From Carposina sasakii (Eukaryota; Arthropoda; Insecta; Lepidoptera; Carposinidae), in contig CP053148.1 of the NCBI GenBank assembly GCA_014607495.2, positions 9,548,001-9,612,000 on the forward strand: a stretch of 64,000 bases of DNA, written 5' to 3'. The notes below the pieces were generated by a model. The model was not told the origin of the DNA. It was given only the letters and a program-made list of their open reading frames with translations, and searched no databases. This document shows, piece after piece, positions 45,939 through 55,989 of the stretch. The position numbers were made by a program, and so were the translations under genes. The first letter of the stretch is position 1, and every line of letters begins with the position of its first letter.

Positions 45939-46152
45939 TATCGATAGTATCAATTATTATTACAATAGTCATGACCGATACTATCGATACTATTGATAGT
46001 ATCGATACTATTGATAGTAATGTCAATATTGAACTTTAATACTATCGATAGTATTGCTGTGTGTCAATAGTATTGTCCCTCACGGGGCTATCGATACTAT
46101 CGATAGGACTATTGATACTATTGTTTTTGATACTATTGATAGACTATCGATA
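45939..46152. promoter_or_regulatory. cluster of seven TATCGATA sites
   Basis: TATCGATA occurs at 45939, 45982, 46000, 46043, 46089, 46098 and 46145, with four TATTGATA variants between them. TATCGATA is the recognition word of insect DREF, and CGATA that of BEAF-32 in Drosophila. No gene start is seen beside the cluster, so it may be only a degenerate palindromic satellite. Confidence 0.45.
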
Positions 46153-46639
46153 GTGGACTATCGAGCGGCAACACTAACTCTACATGTATTTGTCTACGCT
46201 CTGTTTTTTTTATACATTCTCATCCTACAAAATTAAAAGTAATCAAGTGCATCGGTTATGGGGGTAGGTTACCTAATGATGTTGATATGAAATGCCATCT
46301 GGTGGCGGAAAAAAATTGATAACCCTCATTGACGCGCAACACGTGAGACTCAACATGTACGGTACGTTGCACAACAACGCCTGTAGTTGACGACTAACGT
46401 AGTAAGTAGTAGATAACGATGTTCTTTCAATGTGTTGGGCAACATGTCGCGCTTTTATTCAATGTTGTCTTGTGGAAACGCGGCTCTAACAATTTATTAA
46501 TACCATGACGCCGCCATTCACAATGTCTGTCTTCAAAGAATCATAAAATATAGTATAAAACAAAGTCGCTTCCCGCTGTCTGGTTCCCGCTGATGCGGTT
46601 TTTTATAAAGATACAGTGGTTCAAGAGGAAGCTTTATAT

Positions 46640-46683
46640 GTATCAGCATTGCACTCGTGCGAAGCCGGGGCGGGTCACTAGTT
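46640..46683 (+). mobile_element. Helitron 3' end
   Basis: TGCGAAGCCGGGGCGGGTCA followed by CTAG, the GC-rich hairpin plus CTRR terminus. Confidence 0.6.
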
Positions 46684-46689
46684 AAGTAT

Positions 46690-47295
46690 AAAATAATAAT
46701 TTATTCTATAAAAATAAATTCATTTCACCATTTCCACACAATGTAAATTAGTTCAAGCCGAGGCTAAAGAAAAGGGAGTAGGTAGGTATGATTAATAATG
46801 CCTATTGTGCTGTGGAACCCTTCGCTATAATTATTATTACACCTACCCAGATTCTTATCGAATAAATTCATTCCACGAAATGGTGGTATTACCATTTTTA
46901 TCATTTATAGATTTCCAATACGTTTACATTTCTTTTCTGTGGACCCAATACTGAGAAATTATGAATGCCTGAGTCAAATAGTAAATAGAATATAAATGTT
47001 GCCTCAAAGGTTAAAGTTATTTTGATGTACCTACTACATATATATGCATTTTTCCCTGTATTTCAATATATGATAGTTTCCACCTCTATGTGAGAAATTT
47101 TGAATACATACTAACATAATTTACATAAGTATGTATAGTACTTATAGGGTAAAATATTCATATGGAAATTGAAATATGGTTTTATTATTCACAAAGTAAG
47201 TATTTTATGCTAGCCACAAGCTCTCAACCAATTACCAGCATAAATAGTTGGTCAGAGATTATAAATGCAGTGTTGGTTTTGCTCCGGATTGTGCG
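46690..47295. other. gene-free AT-rich stretch
   Basis: Nothing recognisable. Confidence 0.5.
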
Positions 47296-47302
47296 ATCTT
47301 CT

Positions 47303-47471
47303 AAAGCTATTAACAGACGTTCCGATTTGGCTGGAGCCGACCACCCGATCACGACCAAAACGGAAAGTGGTCGGTCCGACATAATTATTATTAATACTGG
47401 TTGGACATGGTCGGTTCGCCAGCGCATCCGACAAGCCGACCGTCCAGCCAAATTGGTACGTCTGTAAGCTT
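47303..47471. mobile_element. MITE family F, copy 1
   Basis: The left end AAAGCTATTAACAGACGTTC with CGATTTGGCTGG is matched, inverted, by the right end CCAGCCAAATTGGTACGTCT followed by GTAAGCTT. Open frames on both strands here are by-products. Confidence 0.6.
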
Positions 47472-47699
47472 CGTTCCGACCGAATCAAAGACAGTCGCAT
47501 TTGCAACGCCGCCGACGTTCGGCGGGAGGACGTGTAATTTTCAACATGAATGACATGATGTTTTCTGGTATGTTATATTTTGTTTGCAGTTACAGATGGT
47601 TTTACGGGAAATATTAGATAATCTCTTCATTATTGGTTTCTGCAATTATATAATTTTAAACTCGATTTTCCCGATTCCCTCATCATCATTGTTTCATAA

Positions 47700-47872
47700 A
47701 TTCAGTACATTTTACTAAACAATGGGACTTAGCCCCTTGCCTTTCCTTCGGGACAAAAAAAAAAAAAAAAACGATTATTGTAACAAAGAAATATTAGATA
47801 AATTATTGGAATTATATAATGATATTCCCTGTTTGTGGGACTTAGCCCACAAAGATTATTGTAACAAAGAAA
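47700..47872. repeat. repeat E tail and 80-bp spaced duplication
   Basis: Inverted repeat E end CCCTTGCCTTTCCTTCGGGA with a poly(A) run. Then GATTATTGTAACAAAGAAAT occurs at 47773 and again at 47853. Confidence 0.5.
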
Positions 47873-48070
47873 TCAAGCATATTTAATCATACTGGTTCTA
47901 ATGAAATTAGGCTAGGCAGCTACATTAAAAACTGTAAAAAATAAACATGACGATGTAGGCCATGTACTCGTATAGCTGCCACAACTATAGCGGCAATCGC
48001 TTGCTTTGAAAGAGCAGGCGGCATGACGTCCGTACTCCGTTCAGAGCAAAGGCAACTGACGGTTGGATGG

Positions 48071-48167
48071 CCAACCGTCGGAACGTCTGTAGCAATGTTG
48101 GAACGGTTGCTCCATCGGTCGCGATATGGTCGACTCCAGCCAAATCGGAACGTCTGTTAATAGCTTT
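48071..48167. mobile_element. MITE family F, rearranged second copy
   Basis: The outer end at 48136-48167 is the exact inverse of the copy-1 left end (CCAGCCAAATCGGAACGTCT then GTTAATAGCTTT). The other end (CGTCGGAACGTCTGTAGCAA) is in the same rather than opposite orientation, so the copy is rearranged. Confidence 0.5.
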
Positions 48168-48303
48168 ACACATACTAAGATAATAGGTACTGGTACAGGA
48201 GTACTAGGTACATGATTATCTTCAGCTCTCGTTATATCTGCTTCATAGTACTTACGTATACAAAACAAAATAGACAATACAATAATTTAATGTACCTAGA
48301 AAT

Positions 48304-48584
48304 GGCCGTACATACATAGAATTGGCCGCGTGGTGCCGGCAGAGTAGAATTCGTACCACCCCATGTCTGCCCGTGGGTATCGTACGAGGCGATTAAGGGT
48401 TTCCGGGAGGTGGGCAGCAGCGCCTCCCGTATTGACAACATAGTCCAAAATACAAACTGCATTCACCAACCCGCCTGCCCAGCGTGGTGACTATTGGAAA
48501 ATACCCCCCATGACAGTCTTGTGGCGTGCCCTGGGGGAGGCCTACGTCCAGCAGTGGACAGCAATAGGCTGATGATGATGATGA
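48304..48584 (+). mobile_element. RTE LINE 3' insertion with 11-bp target duplication
   Basis: Contains GGCCGCGTGGTGCCGGCAGA, CCGGGAGGTGGGCAGCAGCG, GGCCTACGTCCAGCAGTGGA and a (GAT)n tail. Flanked by TACCTAGAAAT at 48293-48303 and 48585-48595, so it is a 5'-truncated target-primed insertion of about 280 bp with no coding sequence left, apart from the terminal ORF2 end (YVQQW-type). Confidence 0.85.
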
Positions 48585-48945
48585 TACCTAGAAATACGTA
48601 CAATTTGCATCATAACTACTTACAAAATGATATACTTAAATCTATCTAAATACATAACATTACCAACCCCTATCGGGTCAAAGTTGAACATAACATAAAT
48701 TGAAACCCTAATGTAGAACTTACAGAAAAGTTTCAGCAAAGAACACCTAATTCAACAGTATTACTTGTATGTAATTTCTTTACATGTGTGCATTTTACGG
48801 AGAGCTTAGCTTCAACATGGCTCCAACAGTAAATTAGGTTGCGTAAATCACTGCGGAAACTATACCGTACAAGTTACCTACACGTATGGCAGGAATTTAT
48901 TTAGCAGTTTAGTTGTTTTCGAGACGGTCGAAAGGGTGTCACACA

Positions 48946-49799
48946 TAGGGTTGCCAACCGTGCCGCGTAGCGCGGGACGTCCCGTTTTCAGGATCTAAAT
49001 AACACGTCCCGTTTTGAGTGTCTGCGTGACGCCAAATGTCCCTTTTTCAGGTGAATCCTTCCCAGTTGATAAAAAACAACTATCTTTTAAATGATTATGG
49101 CGCAGAGCATGTGAAATATAGATCTTGAATTTTAATTTTCACAAGTTGATAAATATTAAATAATGTAAGTATTAGTTTCATCTACTTGTTACCATTGACG
49201 AATCTTCGAATAATTAATGAAACATCCGAATTTATAAATGGTATTTTAAGTGACATCTAGGTATGTCACATGTTTCAAATAAATTGTTTTATTAGGTTTT
49301 TTCAAGTGCCAATTTGACATAGGTTGATAGAAGCGTTGTTGTAGGGATTAGTGGATAATTTAATAATTCCTCCACATATTTCAGCCAATTATTCATTTAT
49401 TTTTCTAATTTAATAAATTATGTACAAATTTTGTAAAAATTATTTCTATTATTATATTCAAAATAAGTAATAATTTTCACGCTCGCTTCGCTCGCGCTTT
49501 GGTACTTGCAAGCTGAACGACAATGATATTTTTTTATTTCAATATTCAACTTATCTCTGGAATAAAATGCAAAAACTACGCGGTCGATTCGCTCGCGTTT
49601 TACAATACCTATTATAGGGTGAGTTAAAAAAACAGGGTGCGCCACTGCTTGTTATAATGAAATTAGACCTCTATATGGTATGGATTATCACGAAATAATA
49701 ATTTCTCTATGAAAAAATGTACTAAAATTTACCATTTGTAGGCGTCCCGTTTTTCTTGCTGTGGTCCCGCAAATAAGTGTATAAGAGTTGGCAACCCTA
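48946..49799. mobile_element. non-autonomous hAT element, 8-bp target duplication
   Basis: The terminal inverted repeat TAGGGTTGCCAAC (14 bases, last differs) is of hAT type. The perfect 8-bp duplication GTCACACA lies at 48938-48945 and 49800-49807. GGGACGTCCCGTTTT near the left and GGCGTCCCGTTTTTC near the right are subterminal repeats. 854 bp, no transposase frame. Confidence 0.9.
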
Positions 49800-50169
49800 G
49801 TCACACATGTCTCAAGCACAGACATTTACAGTAGCAGACTTATCATACTTGCATGTGTTGCGCTGGCATTTTTCTACTAGTAAACATTACACACACAAGT
49901 GCAAAAGCTCAGGGCCGGACTAAGGGAACCCAATATCCGACATTAGAGAACCTACGTTTCACTGTATAGTTCTTAACTTGTATATAAAATTAGGTTAATC
50001 TTAAGCTTAATAAGGTTAAGTTACAATATGAATTTATGGGAGAAAATGATAGAAAAGAGTGAAATCATACGGAATCAATATGTGTGTGAAGTTAGCACTG
50101 CTTTTTGGAAATTTAAAAAATAATGGTTGTGCTAGATTGTGCTGACTTGTGCCGTAATAGTACCTACAT

Positions 50170-50317
50170 TATGATACAAGTGAGCTAAGTTGGTTATTAA
50201 GAATAGGAATAAGAAATTACTTATTCAGCATTTACATTACGCACGAGGCTTGGTTGTTTTCGGCTCGTGCTTGTAAAAGCCGAGTGCAGTAATTACCAAA
50301 GCTCACTTGTGTCATAC
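50170..50317. mobile_element. small MITE
   Basis: ATGATACAAGTGAGCTAAGT at the left and GCTCACTTGTGTCATACG at the right are inverted, with TTGGTTATTA/TAATTACCAA continuing the pairing. 148 bp. Confidence 0.6.
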
Positions 50318-50340
50318 GAACTTTTTCAAGTGGTTCGCAA

Positions 50341-50440
50341 ATGGACGTCGTTTACACTGACTATTCCAAGGCGTTTGATAAGATTTCACATAATTTAATG
50401 GTTCGCAATTTCGAAACTATGGGTTGTATACCTAGGGTGG
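50341..50440 (+). pseudogene. LINE reverse transcriptase motif A scrap
   Basis: Encodes MDVVYTDYSKAFDKISHNL, the motif A block (YTDYSKAFD) of jockey/CR1-type RTs. Only about 100 bp survive. Confidence 0.7.
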
Positions 50441-50699
50441 AGCGATTTTATTTATTTATTTTTGTTTTTGCTTCGGCATACCTGTAGAATGTTGCTGTTT
50501 TAGGTAAACATTAAACACAAGAAAAATCAGTAATCTCATGCTATGTTTAGAGGTGCCCCCATCGACATAAAGTTTTGAAAATTAACGCCAAATACTCATA
50601 AATTCACAAACATATTATAAACGCTATTTGATGTTATAAGCGATGCTATGTTAACCTTGTTGTTCTAGTTCTTTGGCTGATGACTTTTCAATTGAAAGC

Positions 50700-51742
50700 C
50701 GCAGCTCATGTGATAGTTTTCCCGTGCCATCTAGTCCTAACCAAAAAACCCAGAACAGGTCAAGGAAAAATTATCACCACCTCTGAAAAAAAAAGAGATT
50801 AAATTTACCGTCATTAGCCCTTGCCTGTGATCGTACTAGAGTGTCCGATAGAGCCTTCTTCTGTCTTAAAAGACGTCGGTATTATTTCATCGAACGATCC
50901 AAGTTATGTCATAGATCGTTCAAAGTTGCGCCGTGAAAAAACTAAGGTCAGATTAACTTTACAGGAAGCGGACTGCAATAAAATACTTCGTGGTTAAGAC
51001 TTTGGTTCATATTGATAAAGAAGGTAAATTTTACAGAAAACGACAGATAGAAGATCATTATGTGATTTTATTGGAGCCAGGAAGCAACTATTTTGGTCAT
51101 GTCACCTGTGAGTCGGGGACTGCTAAAAATATTAAAGACACTATATTATTAGGTATACTTGAAATCTAAGTCGGTAAAGCTGAGTGAATTAGCTGTTGTT
51201 GGGTGCGATAGAACTGTAGTGAATACAGGTTTCAAAGGTGGTGTTATTCGTCTGATGGAGGAGGAATTCAACAGGCCATTATAGTGGTTTATCTGTCAAT
51301 TGCATTCAAATGAGTCACCACCATAGAAATGCAAATCCCTGGTCACCACTACGTCATCTTTTATTACATTTAGACGGAAAAACTACAGGACCTAAATGCT
51401 TTTCAGGCGCCATTGCATCTCAATTGCAAACTTGTCAAACAATGCCGATAGACGAATTTACCATTATACCTACAATATTACCTGAAATAATAACTAGGGA
51501 AGAGGTTAGTACCGACCAAAAGTATTTATACGACATGATGACCGCTATCAGTACTTCTTCTGATTTAGCTAATATGGAACCTGGAGCCCTTAACCATTCT
51601 AGATGGCTTACAACAGCTAATCGAATTCTAAGATTCCCTGACCCAGAAGAAAAGCTGAAAGTTTATGGACCAATGTGGTTAACAATAAAATGTAATTCGT
51701 CGTGCATTAATAATAATAATAATTTCATTTATTTCAGATCTT
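50700..51742 (+). pseudogene. decayed transposon-like protein, family not named
   Basis: Frames in order: RKRQIEDHYVILLEPGSNYF then GHVTCESGTAKNIKD (about 51040); VKLSELAVVGCDRTVVNTGF with GGVIRLMEEEFNRPL (51180); and an open 144-codon frame from 51310 with LRHLLLHLDGKTTGPKCFSG, STDQKYLYDMMTAIS and GALNHSRWLTTANRILRF. The mix of D, N and W motifs and the recurrence of this protein type in insects suggest a mobile-element protein, but I cannot place its superfamily. Stops lie near 50998, 51170 and 51282. Confidence 0.55.
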
Positions 51743-51799
51743 AGGATCCATTTTGTTAGTAACAATGTTCTTAACCTAGGTTAGTAAAATACAATTTCT

Positions 51800-52215
51800 A
51801 GTATTGTACTGGACTGTTGTGCCACTCACTGCTGCACCATGCCACTTGACACTTTGCAGCAGTGTATGTACATATGTACAGTCCAGCCGATATGCAATCA
51901 TGCGAGAATATAGTTGGCGCTACCCCGCACCCTGCGCACCAGGGATGCGCATCTTTTTAAGAAGAGTAGTAATTCCGAGACAAATATAAAATAATAATTG
52001 TCACGCGACTTGACACTGTCATAGACCGTCAAACCCAAAGAGGGCCACGCATAGCATAGATACGTGCGTGCTCATTTTTTTTCGGTGTGACGTCTACTAT
52101 GGCGCGCCATAGAATATAACGTCATCAACGCGACGTTCTCGTTCTGCTCTGCGTGGGTACGCACGTAGTCACGCAATCTTTTTGTATCTTGGGAGCTGCA
52201 TTGCGTAGTGTAACG
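51800..52215. other. gene-free stretch
   Basis: GTACTGGACTGT and ACAGTCCAGCCG form a loose inverted pair at 51808/51879. Otherwise nothing recognised. Confidence 0.4.
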
Positions 52216-52218
52216 CAT

Positions 52219-52338
52219 ACGTTTACGCTTACGTCTACGCACACGCATCCGGTGTGTCCTGTCTTACACAGTTCCATACTTTACAACTCAGCGGTACGTG
52301 CACGTCTACGCTTACGTGCACGCACACGCATCCGGTGT
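52219..52338. repeat. two copies of a 37-bp ACGC-rich motif
   Basis: CGTTTACGCTTACGTCTACG and CGTCTACGCTTACGTGCACG, each followed by CACACGCATCCGGTGTG, at 52219 and 52302. ACGCATCCGGTGTG is itself partly palindromic (CACACGCATCCGGTGTG). Confidence 0.65.
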
Positions 52339-52464
52339 GCTCGAGCCTTTATTTTCCATTCGCTTTTTAAAATTTGTACTTTAATGTTTATGCGCTTACC
52401 TATCCATAATTTTTATTTTTATTTTCAATTTGTTTTTGCTTCATTGCACTACCTACACATTCTC

Positions 52465-52545
52465 GCCAGAAATAGTGGTTAACTGGTAGAGCTACATGTA
52501 CACTGTTTAAATGTGCAATAAAGAATTTTATTATTATTATTAGAC
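52465..52545 (+). repeat. retroelement 3' end with AATAAAG and (TTA)n tail
   Basis: AACTGGTAGAGCTACATGTA ... TGTGCAATAAAGAATTTTAT followed by TTATTATTA. Confidence 0.5.
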
Positions 52546-52624
52546 GAGGAAGACTCCTTTTATTTCTACTTAATTTTACAACAATACAACAATAGATTCT
52601 CCGTTTATTCTTGGTAATGTTGGT

Positions 52625-52834
52625 TTAAGATGTCCCAGATTGGGATCGCGCATAAATACGTTGTTTAATGTGCCGCTCACTAAGACCAAATATATGCGAA
52701 ATACTTTTATTTATAGATCGTGTGACTCCTACAATCGGCATTTCAAGAGCATTGATTTGTTTAATACAAAATGTAATATTTATAAAAGTAAAATCATTGC
52801 GGCCCTTGATCAATGTTAATTGTGGGGGTTTCAT
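52625..52834 (-). CDS. unrecognised 69-codon frame
   Basis: ATG in the context AAATCTATGAAACC, product MKPPQLTLIKGRNDFTFINI..., ending in ARSQSGTS. Charged, no membrane segment, no motif known to me. It may be an exon or a chance frame; no splice partners were identified. Confidence 0.2.
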   Translation of the reverse strand: MKPPQLTLIKGRNDFTFINITFCIKQINALEMPIVGVTRSINKSISHIFGLSERHIKQRIYARSQSGTS

Positions 52835-53278
52835 AGATTTATTTTTTGTTTGTTGCTCCTTTCAGTGTGATGTGTTTGGTTGGAGCTTAATTTTTTTTCT
52901 GTTGTTTATTGGTAGACACTTTGCTGATGTATGTGCTACTTATGAATTGTAAATATATTTGTGTCAATGGTACTGTTTGTGTCTCATGAAAATAATAATA
53001 ATAAAAAAAGTTTTTGTTTTTTTGGCATGATGCCACGGATTTTACTTTCCTACTCTACTGCGACTATTTTTATGACAATTTACATTACAGGACAAGTGCG
53101 ATAAAGTAAGTATGAAAATTCATTATCGCACAGTCTTAAACGTCAACAATGTAGAATTGTAAATATGCGTAAAAAGTTATCTAAACTCGGTGCGGTAAGT
53201 ACCATTTTATGAGCAAATAACAAAAAAGTTACAGAGAAAATAAATAAAAAATCACCATCACCGCCAATTTCTAAAATT

Positions 53279-53862
53279 GATAAAATACCATACTTATGGA
53301 TAAGTTTGCGCTAGGGCTGTGCTATACTTTTCGATAAGTACCAGATTTGCACTTAGATTTGCAGAAAATCACGATTGAAGAAAAATTGCAGTACTTACCG
53401 CCATTTTGTCAAAAATTAAGACAAAAAAATTGTTTCGATTCCGTTTAATATGTCCTAGAATGTGCTGTTAACAAAAAATCAATATCATAGTAGGTTTTTG
53501 AGAAATGAAAAACTAAATTGAATGTTAAAAAATAAATATGCAATTTCAACGGTCTAAATTCACTTATTTGAAAAATCTAAAAAAACTTGTACTAGGCTAG
53601 TCCACTAAAAGTAGGTACACACAAATAAGAAGAATATTTATATAACTGATCCTAAAATTGTAAAAACTAAAATTAATAAAACTTTCTTAAAATTTTCCAA
53701 AAATTGCCACAATTTGTGGTAGGTCTGTTGTGCTTCAGAACGCCGAACGTCAAAATCGAGAAATTCCAGAAAAAAATATCCGGAACATAAACATGTAAAT
53801 TTAACGGTCAAAATGCTCTAATTTAAAAAACAAACAATGTGCTAACTTGTGCTAGGCTAGTT
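53279..53862. repeat. two imperfect direct repeats (~280 bp)
   Basis: AACTTGTACTAGGCTAGT (53584-53602) and AACTTGTGCTAGGCTAGT (53845-53862) each follow a similar AACGGTC..AAAT..CTAATTT-type passage. Not coding. Confidence 0.5.
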
Positions 53863-53872
53863 TTAAGAGGTG

Positions 53873-54105
53873 GGACCGCAGAAGAGGAGTGCCGGTATTA
53901 CGGTGCGCCGTTCTCCCTATCTTCTGCGGCCGTGGAGGGATCACAGGGGGAGAGGCGTGTTGGTATTATGGTGCGCCACTCTCCCTACCCTCTGCGAGCT
54001 GGCGGGGCCGTTCCGTCGAAACGGCACTGGTGGGCCGCAGAGGAAGAGGCATGTCGGTATTGAGGTGCGCTGCTTGCCCTATCCTCTGCGGCCGAGGTGT
54101 GGTCG
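53873..54105. repeat. GC-rich triplicated unit, each a hairpin
   Basis: Three units contain GTATTACGGTGCGCC, GTATTATGGTGCGCC and GTATTGAGGTGCGC, each ending CCCTA(T/C)..TCTGCG. Unit 1 is bounded by CCGCAGAAGA/TCTTCTGCGG and unit 3 by CCGCAGAGGA/TCCTCTGCGG, so each can fold. Overlapping frames on the plus strand are artefacts of the repetition. Confidence 0.65.
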
Positions 54106-54240
54106 GTGGCAGAACCACAGACCTGATCTGCCACCGGGTACCAGTTATCTGGTATCCATGGCCTCCCAGTAGCAGACTCGGGGGGAGTCTGCTACAGTAC
54201 TAGTGGAGGCCGAGGAGGGAAGTAAAGCTGTAACAAACCG

Positions 54241-54688
54241 TATGTATTCGTTACTGAGTAACGGGTACTGCATCAAGTACCGAGTAACGAAACGTTACCC
54301 AGGAATTCGTCTCGTTACTCGCATCATGGGTATTTTTCGTATAATACACTGTTTCGGATCGCAAGTGGTGTATTGATACGTTTGTTTTTGATCGTATGTT
54401 CCTACCAATGCGCGTGATGCGGTTCATTTAAGTCGCTTATTTCAAAGAACGGTGATTAAAGTTTACTGTTTTGTACTATTCTTTGTAATATAATTTAAGT
54501 TTGTGGTTAAAATTTTCTAAATAGCAAATCCATTGCAAATTTGGTACATTAGGTTGACAGTTCACGACGATTCGACTCGTTACCATACTACATACTATAG
54601 TTACTATACCATATGCGGTATCAGAAGTAACGAGTTCGGTAACGATACGATAGTAACGAGTACTCATGGTCAAAGTAACGAATACATA
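54241..54688. mobile_element. element rich in GTAACGA words with 15-bp inverted ends
   Basis: TATGTATTCGTTACT (54241-54255) and AGTAACGAATACATA (54674-54688) are exact inverses. In between, GTAACGA or its inverse occurs repeatedly, e.g. GAGTAACGAAACGTTACCC and TAACGAGTTCGGTAACGATA. It separates two GC-rich blocks and looks like an insertion between them. Confidence 0.55.
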
Positions 54689-54718
54689 TGGGTACGCTTT
54701 TATTCGTTACTTTTATAC

Positions 54719-55005
54719 CTCTAGAGGGAAGCGCACCTTACCATCTGGTGCGCCTATCGTGGAGGGCCTTCGGGCTTTCGCGATGGAGCCGCTTACGGGC
54801 GGCTGCCGCCGGCGGGGTCGCGGATGTGTGCGAAAGCGTTCCCGTAACCCCGTCACAAAGCGGCGAGTAGGAAGATGGGGGGTTTTTAGTGGGTACACCA
54901 TGGGTCCCATTAGCCTATACGGGAGTCCCACATAACCACTCGGGTACCCCCTGCGCCCGAGTGGTATGCGTAATGCATGTCCCCCCCCCCGAAACAAAAA
55001 AAAAG
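54719..55005 (+). mobile_element. non-LTR retrotransposon 3' end with poly(A), R1-like
   Basis: GC-rich sequence with GGTGCGCC words as in 53873-54105, then GGGGGGTTTTTAGTGGGTAC, GGGAGTCCCACATAACCACT, CGGGTACCCCCTGCGCCCGA, a run of C and a poly(A) tail. This arrangement resembles R1-clade LINE 3' regions of Lepidoptera. No complete ORF remains. Confidence 0.55.
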
Positions 55006-55546
55006 GCTAGTATTTTAAAACTTCGTTCGAATATCGAGAATAATTCGAACGAGGGGAATTAGTTGATAAATTTGCCAAGTATTCCCAAAGATTCGAGGTA
55101 GGGAATTACTGTATACATAATAATAGAACAGCAGTAAAAAAACGGTAAAATTTTGCAAACGCATAAAAATACAACACAGCAAAAATAACAATAAAACAAA
55201 CACCAGATAACTAACTAGTGCTAAAACACGCATAAGTGAGCTCGAACTTTGCTTAGTAGTTATAGTTGGGCGCCATTGTAACATATTAGTTGTGGGCAGG
55301 TACGTTAACAAAATAAGACTAGAGTATTTACAATTTGTTTACAAAATAAGGTAGACAGTTATGTACAAAAATAGATATTAGGTAGTGTCAGGGTGTGAGT
55401 CCTTAGTACACAAAGTTCGATTCACTTACGACTAATTTCTATACGAGAGATCAAAAAGAATACTAATAATAATATATACTATTTACACCATGTAAAATTA
55501 TAAAAATGCATTACTAATATTTAACATTCTTAACTCTTTCAGTCTT

Positions 55547-55569
55547 GGTGGTTAGTGTCACTAACCACC
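55547..55569. promoter_or_regulatory. subterminal palindrome, left (likely transposase site)
   Basis: GGTGGTTAGTG, a central T, then CACTAACCACC: a perfect 11+1+11 palindrome. Half-sites recur at 55901-55920 (ACTAACCACC, GTTAGTGGTT). The role as a binding site is inferred from position and symmetry. Confidence 0.6.
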
Positions 55570-55989
55570 TATTTCCGATTTTTTAAATTAAAATCTATGC
55601 AATCTAGCGATAATCGGTTGAACTATCGTGAAACTTCTAATCGTGCTTGACAAGATGTGACCCAATATACCGCCATATTAAAGAAATGACAGTTGATTTC
55701 CGATGATTTGAATATTGCAATTACATACTTTTAATCGCGTGTTCTATATAAAAAAAATATAACAGGTAAGTAAGCTTTTTTCATCAATGTTTTTTATTAA
55801 CTTTATTGTTATTTATCTGTTTAATATGTATTCACATGAAAGTACTATTACTCTTGAGTTTTTGAAGTGTTTCCACAACGAAAATAATAGTGGTTTGTAA
55901 ACTAACCACCGTTAGTGGTTGTCACCGACTATAGTGGTCATCAAACTTATGCATGTTATTAAATGTGTCTTTTTTGTATTTGTTGTAGT

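Noticed and set aside
46089..46152. Bidirectional promoter driven by DREF sites
   Set aside because: No gene start could be built on either side within 3 kb; kept only as a motif cluster.
47162..47506. Overlapping frames on both strands near 47.3 kb
   Set aside because: Coincide with MITE F, whose inverted ends keep frames open on both strands.
53839..54203. Three overlapping Arg/Gly-rich plus-strand frames
   Set aside because: All three frames are open only because the GC-rich tandem units lack stops; composition mirrors the repeat.
54666..54997. Overlapping frames on both strands in the GC-rich 3' end
   Set aside because: Retroelement 3' region with a C run and poly(A) tail; no start context or domain.
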